A stretch of DNA of 64,000 nucleotides, taken from positions 2,418,001-2,482,000 of the forward strand of contig NC_014394.1 of assembly GCF_000145255.1 (NCBI RefSeq), read 5' to 3'. How positions within the stretch are numbered: the first letter of the stretch is position 1; every line of letters starts with the position of its first letter. The notes beneath the pieces were generated by a model. The model saw nothing but the letters and a program-made list of their open reading frames with translations. It was not told the origin of the DNA and searched no databases. Shown here piece after piece: positions 41,979 to 51,558 of the stretch. A program made the translations under genes and the position numbers. This DNA is from Gallionella capsiferriformans ES-2. Lineage in GTDB: Bacteria > Pseudomonadota > Gammaproteobacteria > Burkholderiales > Gallionellaceae.

Positions 41979-43298
41979 ATGCAGGAAATCGACAAAGCGA
42001 ACGACCCTGGCGCCACACAAAAAAACCTGTGGCAGGTGAACCGCCTGCTCCACAAACACAAGCTGATTGAAACACTGGCCCACAAACAAAACCTAGCTGA
42101 ACTGCGCACCCGTCTTGAGCAGCATGATGCCGAAGCCGTTGCACAAATTCTCGAAGCCGTTCCTCATGCTGATCGCGAGATCATCTGGCAACTGATCACG
42201 GAAGAACGCAAAGAGGAAATATTGCTGGTCATCTCAGATGACGTGCGCTCGGAACTGGTCGACGAAGCAAAACCTCAAGATCGCAGCACCACCATACGCG
42301 TATTCGACTTACATGAAGGCCGCTTGCGTCAAATCCCAATCGCGAGCCGCGCAGATTTGGCCCGCGCCAATCCAATCTGGATTGATCTGGTCGCACCCGA
42401 CGATGAACAGATTGCCTGGGCGCGCGAACTGTTCGAAGTCGACCTGCCGAACCCTAAAGATTTAACGGATCTGGAAACCAGCGCACGCTTCTATATCGAA
42501 GAAGGCGACGAAGTGCATCTGCACTCGGACTTCCTGCTCGACCGTGAAGACGAATCTCGCAACGTTGCAGTGGCGTTCATCCTGCACAAAGGCACGCTAT
42601 TTTCGGTGCGCAGCGAAGAGCTCCCCGTTTTCCGCCTGCAGCGCTTACGAGCACGCGCACAATCAGGCTACGTATCAGAAGCCAAAGATGTGCTGCTCGA
42701 TCTTTATGCAGCAGACGTCGAATACTCGGCCAATGCCCTCGAAGACGTGTATGCCGATCTTGGCGTTGTCGGCAAACAAGTACTAAGATCACACATCACC
42801 GATGATGAGGCCGCCGTCATCCTCGCCTCCATCGCAGAAGAAGAAGATTTGAACGGGCGCATACGCCGCAACGTGCTGGACACCCGGCGCGCCCTGTCTT
42901 TTTTGATGCGCGCTAAATTTCTATCCGAAGCGCAACATGAAAACGTGCGCGAAATTTTGCGCGATATTGAATCACTCGACGGGCATACCGCCTTCCTGTT
43001 CAACAAGATCAACTTCCTGATGGATGCAACCGACAGCTCCATCAACATTAACCAGAACAAGGACATCAAACGCCTGACCATCATCAGCGTGGTATTTATG
43101 CCACTCAATGTACTGGCCGGCATCGGGGGCATGTCTGAGTATTCGATGATGACTCAGGGCATTCCCTGGCCCGTCTCTTATGCCGCATTTACCATCGGAT
43201 TGATCATCGTCGGCTGGCTGACCTTCGTTGGCCTGCGCCATGCAGAACTGAAAAAATCCAGAGACAGCCTGTCGGGCAGCAGAAAATCCAACCATTAA
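41979..43298 (+). CDS. CorA-family divalent cation transporter with MgtE-N-like domain
   Basis: A 439-residue protein. Residues 35-100 resemble the MgtE N-terminal superhelical domain (E-A-V-A-Q-I-L-E ... I-I-W-Q-L-I). A CorA cytoplasmic domain follows at about 105-370, then two C-terminal membrane helices at about 375-392 and 405-425. The CorA signature before the second helix, normally G-M-N, reads G-G-M-S-E-Y-S-M-M, with serine replacing asparagine. The polar tail is K-K-S-R-D-S. The family moves Mg(II) or Co(II); selectivity of the G-M-S form is not certain. The gene ends 126 bp before pstS. Confidence 0.88.
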   Translation: MQEIDKANDPGATQKNLWQVNRLLHKHKLIETLAHKQNLAELRTRLEQHDAEAVAQILEAVPHADREIIWQLITEERKEEILLVISDDVRSELVDEAKPQDRSTTIRVFDLHEGRLRQIPIASRADLARANPIWIDLVAPDDEQIAWARELFEVDLPNPKDLTDLETSARFYIEEGDEVHLHSDFLLDREDESRNVAVAFILHKGTLFSVRSEELPVFRLQRLRARAQSGYVSEAKDVLLDLYAADVEYSANALEDVYADLGVVGKQVLRSHITDDEAAVILASIAEEEDLNGRIRRNVLDTRRALSFLMRAKFLSEAQHENVREILRDIESLDGHTAFLFNKINFLMDATDSSININQNKDIKRLTIISVVFMPLNVLAGIGGMSEYSMMTQGIPWPVSYAAFTIGLIIVGWLTFVGLRHAELKKSRDSLSGSRKSNH

Positions 43299-43320
43299 TC
43301 ATCAGGCGATGTAATAATAT

Positions 43321-43338
43321 TGTCATATTACTTTCATA
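43321..43338 (+). promoter_or_regulatory. Pho box upstream of pstS
   Basis: TTGTCAT-ATTA-CTTTCAT: two 7-bp half-sites separated by 4 bp, the spacing and sequence of the PhoB-binding Pho box (consensus CTGTCAT-NNNN-CTGTCAT). Half 1 differs from consensus at one base and half 2 at one. It lies 87 bp upstream of the pstS start, so phosphate-starvation control is expected. The -10 region was not pinned down. Confidence 0.78.
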
Positions 43339-43424
43339 GTATAGAGGACGGCACAAAGCATTAATGCCTAACAGACATTAACAGCCGCAACCGATACAAC
43401 CGAATAATCCATCTGGAGAACCCT

Positions 43425-44468
43425 ATGAAGTTCAAGCAACTTATTACCGCAGTAGCCGCAGCCACCACGCTTGCATACGCAAGCGTATCTTTTGCAACCG
43501 ACATCACGGGTGCAGGCGCTACATTCCCGTATCCAGTTTATGGCAAATGGGCTGAAGCCTATAAAGCACAATCCGGCACCAACATGAACTACCAGTCCAT
43601 CGGATCAGGTGGCGGCATCAAGCAAATCACAGCCAAGACCGTGGATTTCGGCGCATCTGACATGCCGCTCAAGCCTGAAGAGCTCAACAAGAACGACATG
43701 ATGCAATTCCCAACCGTCATTGGCGGTGTCGTTCCTGTCATTAACGTGCTGGGCGTTGAAAACGGCAAGTTGAAACTGGATGGCAAAACGCTGGCTGAGA
43801 TCTATCTGGGCAAGATCACCAAATGGAATGACCCTGCGATTGTGGCACTAAACAAAGACCTCAAGCTGCCAGATGACATCATCACCGTTGTGCACCGTTC
43901 AGATGGCTCCGGCACCAGCTTTATTTTCACCAACTACCTGTCCAAAGTCAGCGCTGACTGGAAGGCAACCGTAGGCGAAGGTACTGCGGTGTCCTGGAAA
44001 GCCGGTACGGGCGGCAAGGGTAACGAAGGCGTTGCATCCTACGTTCAGCGCATCAAAGGCTCTATCGGTTATGTTGAGTATGCTTATGCATTGCAAAACA
44101 AGATGGCTGCAGTACAGATGAAGAACCGCGCTGGTAACTACGTTGCAGCAGATGAAGCCAGCTTCAAAGCGGCCGCTGCGGGCGCTGACTGGAAAAAAGC
44201 ACCAGGATTTTACGAAATTCTGACTGATGAACCAGGCAAGGCAACATGGCCTATCAGCGGCGCGACTTTCATCCTGATGCATAAGCTGCAGGACAAGCCT
44301 GAATCCGCACTGGCTGCATTGAAGTTCTTTGACTGGGCTTACGCAAAGGGCGACAAACTGGCTGCTGATCTGGACTATGTGACACTGCCTGAAGAAGTCA
44401 AAAATATGATTCGCGGTGCATGGAAAGCACAGATCAAGGACGCACAAGGCAAGGCCATCTGGAAGTAA
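43425..44468 (+). CDS. pstS: Phosphate ABC transporter substrate-binding protein PstS
   Basis: A 347-residue periplasmic phosphate-binding protein. It has a signal peptide (K-F-K-Q-L ... S-V-S-F-A, cleavage near residue 24). Phosphate-site motifs are T-G-A-G-A-T-F-P-Y-P-V-Y, G-S-G-G-G-I-K-Q, G-A-S-D-M-P-L and R-S-D-G-S-G-T-S. It is the first gene of pstSCAB and is preceded by a Pho box. A strong hairpin lies in the 96-bp gap to pstC. Confidence 0.97.
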   Translation: MKFKQLITAVAAATTLAYASVSFATDITGAGATFPYPVYGKWAEAYKAQSGTNMNYQSIGSGGGIKQITAKTVDFGASDMPLKPEELNKNDMMQFPTVIGGVVPVINVLGVENGKLKLDGKTLAEIYLGKITKWNDPAIVALNKDLKLPDDIITVVHRSDGSGTSFIFTNYLSKVSADWKATVGEGTAVSWKAGTGGKGNEGVASYVQRIKGSIGYVEYAYALQNKMAAVQMKNRAGNYVAADEASFKAAAAGADWKKAPGFYEILTDEPGKATWPISGATFILMHKLQDKPESALAALKFFDWAYAKGDKLAADLDYVTLPEEVKNMIRGAWKAQIKDAQGKAIWK

Positions 44469-44493
44469 GCAAATGGAACGTGGCTGACACGAT

Positions 44494-44521
44494 CACGAGG
44501 AGCAGTCGCTCCTCGTGTTTT
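44494..44521 (+). terminator. Hairpin between pstS and pstC (attenuating terminator)
   Basis: CACGAGGAGC and GCTCCTCGTG form a perfect 10-bp stem around an AGTC loop, followed by TTTTAAC. It is 26 bp after pstS. Such a partial terminator would allow more PstS than permease subunits. Confidence 0.75.
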
Positions 44522-44564
44522 AACTTTATAAGCAGTCCGTTTTTTTAATCTAAAGCTCATTACT

Positions 44565-45527
44565 ATGCCGATGTTATTACACGAAGCACGCCTCAAACGG
44601 CAATCCATTTACGATATGCTGTTTCGCAACCTGACTCGTCTGGCCGCCTTTTGCGTGCTGGCCTTGCTCGCAGCGATACTCGCCTCACTGGTGATCGGCA
44701 GCATGCCCGCCATTCACGCTTTCGGTTTCGGTTTTTTGACCAGCCCAGACTGGGATCCAGTCAACGATAAATTTGGTGCGCTGATTCCTATTGTCGGCAC
44801 ACTCATCACCTCTATCATCGCACTCATCATCGCCATCCCGGTGAGTTTTGGTATCGCCCTGTTTCTGACAGAGCTCTCCCCGCGCGTGCTGCGCCGCCCG
44901 TTAGGAGTCGCGATTGAACTGCTGGCGGGTATTCCCAGCATCATCTACGGCATGTGGGGGCTATTCGTGTTCGCGCCGCTATTCGCCGACCACGTAGAAC
45001 CCTGGCTCAATCAGCATGTCGGCACCCTGCCCTACATCGGCCCGTTTTTCTCAGGACCGCCTATGGGAATCGGCATTCTGACCGCCAGCATTATTCTGGC
45101 CATTATGGTGATCCCGTTCATCGCCTCCGTGATGCGCGATGTCTTCGATGTAGTCCCCACCATGCTCAAGGAATCCGCTTACGGCCTGGGCTCAACGACC
45201 TGGGAAGTCATGCTGAAGATTGTACTACCCTACACCAAGGTCGGCGTCGCCGGCGGTATCATGCTGGGACTGGGGCGCGCGCTGGGCGAAACCATGGCGG
45301 TCACTTTTGTCATCGGTAATGCACACGAACTGACCAAGTCGCTGCTCAATCCGGGCAACAGCATCTCATCGGCGCTGGCCAACGAGTTTACTGAAGCCTT
45401 CGGCGAACTCTATACCTCGGCGCTGATTGAGCTGGGATTGATTCTGTTCTTTATCACGTTCGTCGTATTATCACTTGCACGCTACATGCTCTACAAGCTG
45501 GGACAGCGCGAAGGAAAGGCTTCTTAA
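44565..45527 (+). CDS. pstC: Phosphate ABC transporter permease PstC
   Basis: A 320-residue inner-membrane permease with six predicted helices. It has the ABC permease coupling motif [12 protein letters not shown] and [13 protein letters not shown]. Loops such as [13 protein letters not shown] are typical of PstC. It pairs with PstA, which starts 2 bp after its stop. Confidence 0.96.
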   Translation: MPMLLHEARLKRQSIYDMLFRNLTRLAAFCVLALLAAILASLVIGSMPAIHAFGFGFLTSPDWDPVNDKFGALIPIVGTLITSIIALIIAIPVSFGIALFLTELSPRVLRRPLGVAIELLAGIPSIIYGMWGLFVFAPLFADHVEPWLNQHVGTLPYIGPFFSGPPMGIGILTASIILAIMVIPFIASVMRDVFDVVPTMLKESAYGLGSTTWEVMLKIVLPYTKVGVAGGIMLGLGRALGETMAVTFVIGNAHELTKSLLNPGNSISSALANEFTEAFGELYTSALIELGLILFFITFVVLSLARYMLYKLGQREGKAS

Positions 45528-45529
45528 TC

Positions 45530-46378
45530 ATGATATTAGATCTCTACACTCGACGAAAAATCGTTAACTGGGCCGGGCTTACCGTATCGGTATTAGCCAT
45601 GGGCTTTGGCCTGTTCTGGTTGTGCTGGATCCTGTGGACCCTGCTCGACCACGGCCTGCCCGCACTTACCTCGTCCGTATTTACCCAGATGACGCCCCCT
45701 CCGGGCAGCAATGGCGGCTTGTTCAACGCCATCTTCGGTTCATTGATGATGACGGTGATCGGCACGCTGATCGGCACACCGATCGGCATACTCGCAGGCA
45801 CCTACCTGGCTGAATTCGGTCAGCGCGGCTGGCTGGCGCCCATTACGCGCTTCATTAACGACATTTTACTGTCAGCCCCCTCCATCGTGATCGGTCTGTT
45901 CGTCTACGAAGTCTATGTCGTACACATCAGACATTTCTCCGGCTGGGCGGGCACACTGGCACTGGCCATCATCGTGATCCCCATCGTCATCCGTACGACA
46001 GAGAACATGTTGCGTCTGGTGCCGTCCACTTTGCGGGAAGCGGCAGCAGCCTTAGGAGCACCGCAATGGAAGATCATCAATTTTGTGACGCTGCGTGCTG
46101 CCCGCGCCGGCATCATCACCGGCATCATGCTGGCAATTGCGCGCATCAGTGGCGAGACAGCGCCGCTGCTGTTCACCGCGCTTAACAATCAGTTCTGGAG
46201 CAACGACATGAATCAGCCTATGGCTAATTTACCTGTCGTGATCTTCCAGTTCGCCATGAGCCCCTACACAGACTGGCAGAATCTTGCCTGGGCAGGTGCC
46301 CTGCTGATTACCTTTAGTGTACTGACGCTTAATATTCTCGCGCGTGTACTGTTCCGTCAAAGTGCTTCCGCACATTAA
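45530..46378 (+). CDS. pstA: Phosphate ABC transporter permease PstA
   Basis: A 282-residue inner-membrane permease. Motifs: [10 protein letters not shown] near residue 63, [20 protein letters not shown] and [12 protein letters not shown]. It is translated almost without gap from pstC (2 bp) and is followed by pstB after 13 bp. Confidence 0.96.
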   Translation: MILDLYTRRKIVNWAGLTVSVLAMGFGLFWLCWILWTLLDHGLPALTSSVFTQMTPPPGSNGGLFNAIFGSLMMTVIGTLIGTPIGILAGTYLAEFGQRGWLAPITRFINDILLSAPSIVIGLFVYEVYVVHIRHFSGWAGTLALAIIVIPIVIRTTENMLRLVPSTLREAAAALGAPQWKIINFVTLRAARAGIITGIMLAIARISGETAPLLFTALNNQFWSNDMNQPMANLPVVIFQFAMSPYTDWQNLAWAGALLITFSVLTLNILARVLFRQSASAH

Positions 46379-46391
46379 AAAGGCCTAGCAA

Positions 46392-47165
46392 ATGAACACT
46401 GAAACCAATGTAACTCCAAGAGTCGTCGTCAAAGATCTGAACTTCTTTTACGGCAAAGCGCGCGCGCTCAAAGACATCAACCTGACCATCGCTGACAAAA
46501 AAGTGACCGCCTTCATCGGCCCGTCCGGTTGCGGAAAATCCACGCTGCTGCGCACCTTCAACCGCATGTACCAGCTCTATCCTCATCAAACCGCGACCGG
46601 TTCTATCATGCTCGATGGATGCAACATTCTGGACAAGGGGCAAGACCTCAACAAATTGCGCGCCAAGGTCGGCATGGTGTTTCAAAAACCCACGCCGTTC
46701 CCGATGTCGATTTATGACAATATCGCCTTCGGCGTGAAACTCTACGAAAGCCTCTCCAACAATGAGATGGACGAGCGCGTAGAATGGGCGCTGAAGAAAG
46801 CCGCACTTTGGACTGAAGTCAAAGACAAGTTAAAACAAAGCGGCATGAGCCTGTCCGGTGGTCAGCAACAACGTCTGTGCATTGCGCGCGCAATTGCCGT
46901 CAAACCCGAAGTGCTGCTGCTCGATGAACCGACCTCGGCGCTGGATCCGATTTCAACCGCTCACATCGAAAAACTGATCGACGAATTGAAGGAAGACTTC
47001 ACGATCGTCATCGTCACCCACAACATGCAACAAGCCGCACGCGTGTCAGATTACACGGCCTATATGTATCTGGGCGACCTGATTGAATTCGGAGACACCA
47101 GCACCGTATTCACCAACCCTAAACGCAAAGAAACAGAAGATTACATTACGGGTAGATTTGGTTAA
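46392..47165 (+). CDS. pstB: Phosphate ABC transporter ATP-binding protein PstB
   Basis: A 257-residue ATPase with Walker [11 protein letters not shown], the signature [10 protein letters not shown] and Walker [12 protein letters not shown]. Its last residues E-D-Y-I-T-G-R-F-G are the conserved PstB end. The DNA for that end is the 5' arm of a strong hairpin and is repeated twice more downstream (47141-47327). No phoU follows: the next feature is a terminator. Confidence 0.97.
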   Translation: MNTETNVTPRVVVKDLNFFYGKARALKDINLTIADKKVTAFIGPSGCGKSTLLRTFNRMYQLYPHQTATGSIMLDGCNILDKGQDLNKLRAKVGMVFQKPTPFPMSIYDNIAFGVKLYESLSNNEMDERVEWALKKAALWTEVKDKLKQSGMSLSGGQQQRLCIARAIAVKPEVLLLDEPTSALDPISTAHIEKLIDELKEDFTIVIVTHNMQQAARVSDYTAYMYLGDLIEFGDTSTVFTNPKRKETEDYITGRFG

Positions 47166-47327
47166 TTTACCCGTAATGTAACAGTGAAACAAAAGTCGGA
47201 CATAAGCTGAAGTACTATATAACTGGCAGATTCGGTTAATCTGACAGTTATATAACAGTGAAACAAAAGTCTGAGATAAGCTGAAGTATTACATTACGGG
47301 TAGATTCGGTTAATTACCCGTTATATA
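47141..47327 (+). repeat. Tandem hairpin repeats carrying the pstB 3'-end code (about 2.5 copies)
   Basis: Copy 1 is 47141-47213, copy 2 is 47214-47287 and copy 3 is 47288 to about 47327. Copies 1 and 2 consist of a hairpin plus a linker with AACAGTGAAACAAAAGTC, then two variable positions, then ATAAGCTGAAGT. In copy 1 a perfect 14-bp stem (47141-47154 with 47168-47181) is extended by inner pairs to a 5-nt loop; its 5' arm contains the last codons and stop of pstB. In copy 2 the 5' arm (47216-47232) pairs with 47238-47254 with one mismatch. All copies can be read Y-I-T-G-R-F-G-stop. Copy 3 lacks the linker and runs into the terminator. The function is unknown. Confidence 0.85.
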
Positions 47328-47335
47328 GCAGATGT

Positions 47336-47363
47336 AAAAAAGCCCGGCATGCCGGGCTTTTTT
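47336..47363. terminator. Rho-independent terminator after the pst repeats
   Basis: A-run, then GCCCGGC and GCCGGGC around an AT loop, then a T-run. It ends the pst transcript after the hairpin repeats and, being symmetrical, can also serve the convergent glycine-zipper gene whose stop is at 47383. Confidence 0.9.
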
Positions 47364-47382
47364 ACACGAAATCAAGGCAAGC

Positions 47383-47940
47383 TTAGTTGCGTTCACCCTG
47401 ACGGTAATGCCTGTCATTGTATTGCCCGCCCTGATTGCGACCTGATCGAGTCTGATCCTCAATCACGCTAATACCCACTTTGATCGTACTCCCGGGCTGA
47501 TAGGGTAGCGTCGTGGTAGCTTCCTGCCCGTTATAACGGTAAGTCACGGTATAACCCTTGATGACATCGCGATAATTGTCCACGTCACGACACCGCTGCC
47601 CCTGCTCGGTGCGCGCTGGCTGATCCGGATTGGCAATCCGGTCACCGACCACTGCACCCGCTATGGCACCCGCCGCCGTCGCGACGGTTTGGCCGTTGCC
47701 ACCGCCCACCTGATTGCCCAGAATACCGCCGGCAATCCCGCCTAACACTGCACCGCCAATCGAACGCTCCTTAGGTGCGCTCTGCACATTTTCATTCCAG
47801 CATTCACGGCGCGGCTCATTGACCCGTTCATAAACCGGCGTGCTAGAGATCACTCTGGCCGTATCAACCAATTCGGAGGCATAAACAGAACCGCATAAAG
47901 ACAAGAGACTCAACGCAAACAGACTTTTTTTCATTTTCAT
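47383..47940 (-). CDS. Glycine-zipper 2TM-domain envelope protein
   Basis: A 185-residue protein with a signal peptide (K-K-S-L-F-A-L-S ... V-Y-A, cleavage near residue 21). The glycine-zipper region at about 60-100 has G-G-A-V-L-G-G-I-A-G-G-I-L-G and A-G-A-I-A-G-A-V-V-G-D. The soluble tail at about 120-165 has Y-T-V-T-Y-R-Y-N-G. This is the 17-kDa surface antigen/2TM family, usually outer-membrane associated. There is no lipobox cysteine at the predicted cleavage site. It is upstream of nothing obvious on its strand. Confidence 0.83.
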   Translation of the reverse strand: MKMKKSLFALSLLSLCGSVYASELVDTARVISSTPVYERVNEPRRECWNENVQSAPKERSIGGAVLGGIAGGILGNQVGGGNGQTVATAAGAIAGAVVGDRIANPDQPARTEQGQRCRDVDNYRDVIKGYTVTYRYNGQEATTTLPYQPGSTIKVGISVIEDQTRSGRNQGGQYNDRHYRQGERN

Positions 47941-48018
47941 GGCTCCTAGAAATAATCATAACGGCAATATGACCCGACTTTTGCTTCGGCGTTCAATCCG
48001 TTACAAAAAATTACGTCA

Positions 48019-51000
48019 TTATTTTTCCAGATAGGCGATCAGCGCAGACTTGAATAATTCCATCTCAACCTGAAGCTGCTCGAAATATCCGGATGCACTC
48101 AGCAAATCATCCGAATTGGCTAACTGTTCAATTTTAGCCGAGATTTCCTCAATTTTACGCGCATTAAAATTGCCAACCAGCCCGCGCAAAGTATGTGCGC
48201 CGCGCATCAGCAAGACCTTATCCCCTGACTTAATAGCGGAATCAATCGCAGCCATCTGAGGATCGCACTCATCCAGAAACGCCTGACCGATCGTTTCAAC
48301 AACCCATGCATCTGCAGTGTTTAAAGCAGCCCTGTAGTCGTAAACCGTCACCTTCTCAGCGACGTCCGCACTCTCCATCCCATCCAGTAAGGCGCGCAAT
48401 TTCTCAGTGTTGAGTGGCTTAGCAATATAGTCATCCATGCCTGCATCCAGACAGCGCTGCCTGTCCTCACTCATTGCATTTGCAGTCATCGCAACGATGC
48501 GACTGTGACGACCTCGCAACTGGTCCTGCTCACGAATCAGCCGGGTCGCTTCCATTCCGCTCATTTCAGGCATCTGCAAATCCATCAAAATCACATCGAA
48601 ATCAACGCGCCCCGCGTGTTCGACCGCCTCGATACCATTGTTGGCCAGCACGACGCGATGCCCCCATTTTCCCAGCAGTGTAATCGCCAGTTTTTGATTG
48701 ACCCGGTTATCTTCGGCCAACAAAATATTCAGGCTATGCGCTGACGCAAGCGGCGCCGTTTGAACGAAAACATCATCAACCTGTAATCCGAGCGCAGCCT
48801 TGATTGTCTTTATCAATTCCCAACGATCTATTGGCTTGCTCAAATAGTTACTAATCCCGGCCTGACGGCACCTTTCTGCATCTGCACGTAAACTGGCAGA
48901 GGAAAGCATCATCACCAGCGCACGCGGTTTTTGAGGCATTGATTGCAGCTGAGCTGCAAAATCGAACCCGTCCGCATCGGACAGGACGGCATCGAGCAAC
49001 AGCAAGTCAAACGGTGCTTGTTCCTGTTGTGCCTCACGCAGCATCGCCATACCTTCACTCGCACTGCCTGCCACTGTAGGACGCATACCCCATTTTTTAA
49101 TCTGTTGAGACAGCAGCTTGCAGTTCGTCGCATTGTCATCGACGATCAACGCCGATAAATTCACCAACGACTCGCAGCTTATCTCCGATGGCTGATTTAA
49201 TGCAACAGGCAGGGTGGTCGTAAATCCGAACACGCTACCTATACCGACCTGACTCTCCACGCTTAAATCGCCACCCATCGCAGCAACCAGTTTACTGGAA
49301 ATGGCCAGCCCCAAACCGGTGCCACCATATTTGCGTGTCGTAGAAGTATCGGCTTGTGTAAACGCCTCAAAAATATGCGCAAGTTTGTCGACGGGAATGC
49401 CGATCCCCTGATCAGCCACCTCGATACGGACGCACAACCCGTCTGATGTCTGCATCAGCAACTTCATGCGCAACGTAATCGCACCGTGTTCGCTAAACTT
49501 AATGGCATTACCCAGCAAGTTGGTCAACACCTGACGCAAGCGTCCCGGATCACCGACAAGCAGATCAGGAATCGCGCCATCGACGTCATAAACCAGCTCA
49601 AGTCCTTTCTGTGCCGCGCGGATGGCCAGTGTCTTCTCTGCGCTGGCAAACAAATTGCGCACATCAAATTCGACCGATTCCAGCTCCATTTTCCCGGATT
49701 CGATCTTGGAAAAATCCAGAATATCGTTGATGATGGTAAGCAATGCATCGGCAGAGGACTTCACCATATTCAAATACTCACGCTGCTCTGCGCTCATCTC
49801 AGTATCGAGGGCAAGCTCAGTCATACCGATGATGCCATTCATCGGCGTACGAATCTCGTGACTCATCGTCGCCAGAAAATCTCCTTTGGCACGACTGGCG
49901 GCCTCCGCCGACTCCTTAGCACGCAGCAATTCCCGCTCGGTAAATTTTCGTTCGGAAATATCCTGAAAAGCGGCAACCGAGCCTGTAATAAGATCTCCAT
50001 CGATCATGGGGGACGCCACAATCGCAATCGGAAACAGCGTACCGTTCTTATGTTGAAAATATTCCGCTTCAGAGTGATACACTTTTTTGTTCATCGTACT
50101 TTGCCGGATCGGGCACTCATCCGCAGTCACCCGTGTGCCATCGGGCCGGTGCACATGAAGAAGATCATGCAGATTGCGCCCCACCACCTCCTCGATGGTC
50201 CAGCCGACAATATCCTCCGCCTCCGTGTTCATATAAGTGCAGTTACCGTCCTGATCCAGCATGTACACGCCTTCGCCAAGGGTATCCATGACGCTTTTAA
50301 GCAGACGGCGCTCGCTCTGAACCTGCAATTCCATCGCCTTTTGCGCGGTAATATCGGTGCGCATGGAAACATACTGATAGGGTTTGCCGTCCTGATCCAT
50401 GAAGGGTACTACGGTCGCCTCCACCCAATAGCAACTGCCATTTTTGGCGCGATTTTTGACCTGGCCGTGCCAGACGCGCCCATTCGCAACTGTCTGCCAT
50501 AACTCACGGAAAAATTCCTGATCGTGTTGACCCGAGTTAACCATACGATGATTTTTACCGATTAACTCATCGGCCGAATAACCGCTGATTTCAATAAACT
50601 TGTCGTTAACATAAGTGATATCGCCTTTAACATCGGTGATACTGACAATGGCGTGTTCGTTCAAGGCATGCTGCTGATTAGAAACCTCGGCTAACGCGCG
50701 CTCAAGTTGTTGCCCCTTAACCTTCAAACGAAAGTAAACGAAGATCGAATAGGCCAGCATCAGCAATGCTGCAAACAGCAGGAATAGCCGGTAAATATTT
50801 GCCGTGCGCTGCTGCTGTTCATAGTGCACCTGATACAATCTATCCAGGCCGGCCGCCAGATGTTCCCCTTTATAGGCGCTCAAATCGGCTAGCAATCCCG
50901 GCATGATCCGAGCTACGCTCAACAAGGTTTGGGCGTGACGTACCACATAGACAGCGACGCCCTGTGCCTTGGCCGGCAGACCGGGAATAGCCTGCTCGGC

Positions 51001-51558
51001 ACGATTGATATCTACAGCCAGCTGCGCAATCGAAGCTTCATCCCCCTTGACGCTGACCAGCAAGGCATCCCGCAACAGAAATTCGAATTTCTCCAGCGTC
51101 ACCTCGGTCTCATACGGCAACAAAGCCAAAACCTTGCCAACCATACTTGGCAAATAGATCAGCGAATTTTTCATCACCGCATTGTTAGATTTAAACTCGT
51201 CGAGCTGATTGCTGCGCTGTTCAATTTGCACCCGCAACCCGGCCAGTTCGCGTCTCGCTTCTGGACTATCCGGCAGCCAACCGTTGTTCTGATGCGCCTC
51301 GAGTCTGTTTGCCAGCACATCCGCTCTCTGCATCAACGCGGTGACTGCATCATAGTTATTCGCAAGCCGGTAATGCAATTGCAATACAGCTTCACCCAGC
51401 TCCGTATCACGTTTTTGCAACTCCGCGATATCACTTACGACCTGATTATGTATATCAGGATCGACTGCCTGCGCCTTGACAAACAACAACAGCAATCCGG
51501 CAATAGCCGCAAAAGCGATGAATACCTGCCAAGCGTTTTGTTTGATTGAGCGCTTCAT
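48019..51558 (-). CDS. Hybrid sensor histidine kinase with DAHL, two PAS, two receivers and Hpt
   Basis: A 1179-residue phosphorelay protein. TM1 (about 11-30) and TM2 (about 255-276) bracket a helical periplasmic sensor resembling the DAHL domain (N-N-Y-D-A-V near residue 70). PAS domains lie at about 290-405 and 415-530. HisKA has M-S-H-E-I-R-T-P-M-N-G, and the HATPase has G-T-G-L-G-L. Receiver 1 ends its strand L-L-L-D-A and receiver 2 has L-M-D-L-Q-M-P. The Hpt motif is G-A-H-T-L-R-G near residue 1110. Its ATG overlaps the stop of the upstream di-heme peroxidase gene by 4 bp (ATGA), implying translational coupling. The HD-GYP regulator upstream on the same strand could be an output. Confidence 0.92.
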   Translation of the reverse strand: MKRSIKQNAWQVFIAFAAIAGLLLLFVKAQAVDPDIHNQVVSDIAELQKRDTELGEAVLQLHYRLANNYDAVTALMQRADVLANRLEAHQNNGWLPDSPEARRELAGLRVQIEQRSNQLDEFKSNNAVMKNSLIYLPSMVGKVLALLPYETEVTLEKFEFLLRDALLVSVKGDEASIAQLAVDINRAEQAIPGLPAKAQGVAVYVVRHAQTLLSVARIMPGLLADLSAYKGEHLAAGLDRLYQVHYEQQQRTANIYRLFLLFAALLMLAYSIFVYFRLKVKGQQLERALAEVSNQQHALNEHAIVSITDVKGDITYVNDKFIEISGYSADELIGKNHRMVNSGQHDQEFFRELWQTVANGRVWHGQVKNRAKNGSCYWVEATVVPFMDQDGKPYQYVSMRTDITAQKAMELQVQSERRLLKSVMDTLGEGVYMLDQDGNCTYMNTEAEDIVGWTIEEVVGRNLHDLLHVHRPDGTRVTADECPIRQSTMNKKVYHSEAEYFQHKNGTLFPIAIVASPMIDGDLITGSVAAFQDISERKFTERELLRAKESAEAASRAKGDFLATMSHEIRTPMNGIIGMTELALDTEMSAEQREYLNMVKSSADALLTIINDILDFSKIESGKMELESVEFDVRNLFASAEKTLAIRAAQKGLELVYDVDGAIPDLLVGDPGRLRQVLTNLLGNAIKFSEHGAITLRMKLLMQTSDGLCVRIEVADQGIGIPVDKLAHIFEAFTQADTSTTRKYGGTGLGLAISSKLVAAMGGDLSVESQVGIGSVFGFTTTLPVALNQPSEISCESLVNLSALIVDDNATNCKLLSQQIKKWGMRPTVAGSASEGMAMLREAQQEQAPFDLLLLDAVLSDADGFDFAAQLQSMPQKPRALVMMLSSASLRADAERCRQAGISNYLSKPIDRWELIKTIKAALGLQVDDVFVQTAPLASAHSLNILLAEDNRVNQKLAITLLGKWGHRVVLANNGIEAVEHAGRVDFDVILMDLQMPEMSGMEATRLIREQDQLRGRHSRIVAMTANAMSEDRQRCLDAGMDDYIAKPLNTEKLRALLDGMESADVAEKVTVYDYRAALNTADAWVVETIGQAFLDECDPQMAAIDSAIKSGDKVLLMRGAHTLRGLVGNFNARKIEEISAKIEQLANSDDLLSASGYFEQLQVEMELFKSALIAYLEK

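Noticed and set aside
47141..47327. CRISPR-like repeats
   Set aside because: Repeats are adjacent hairpins with no variable spacers and overlap the pstB coding end; no cas genes are in the window.
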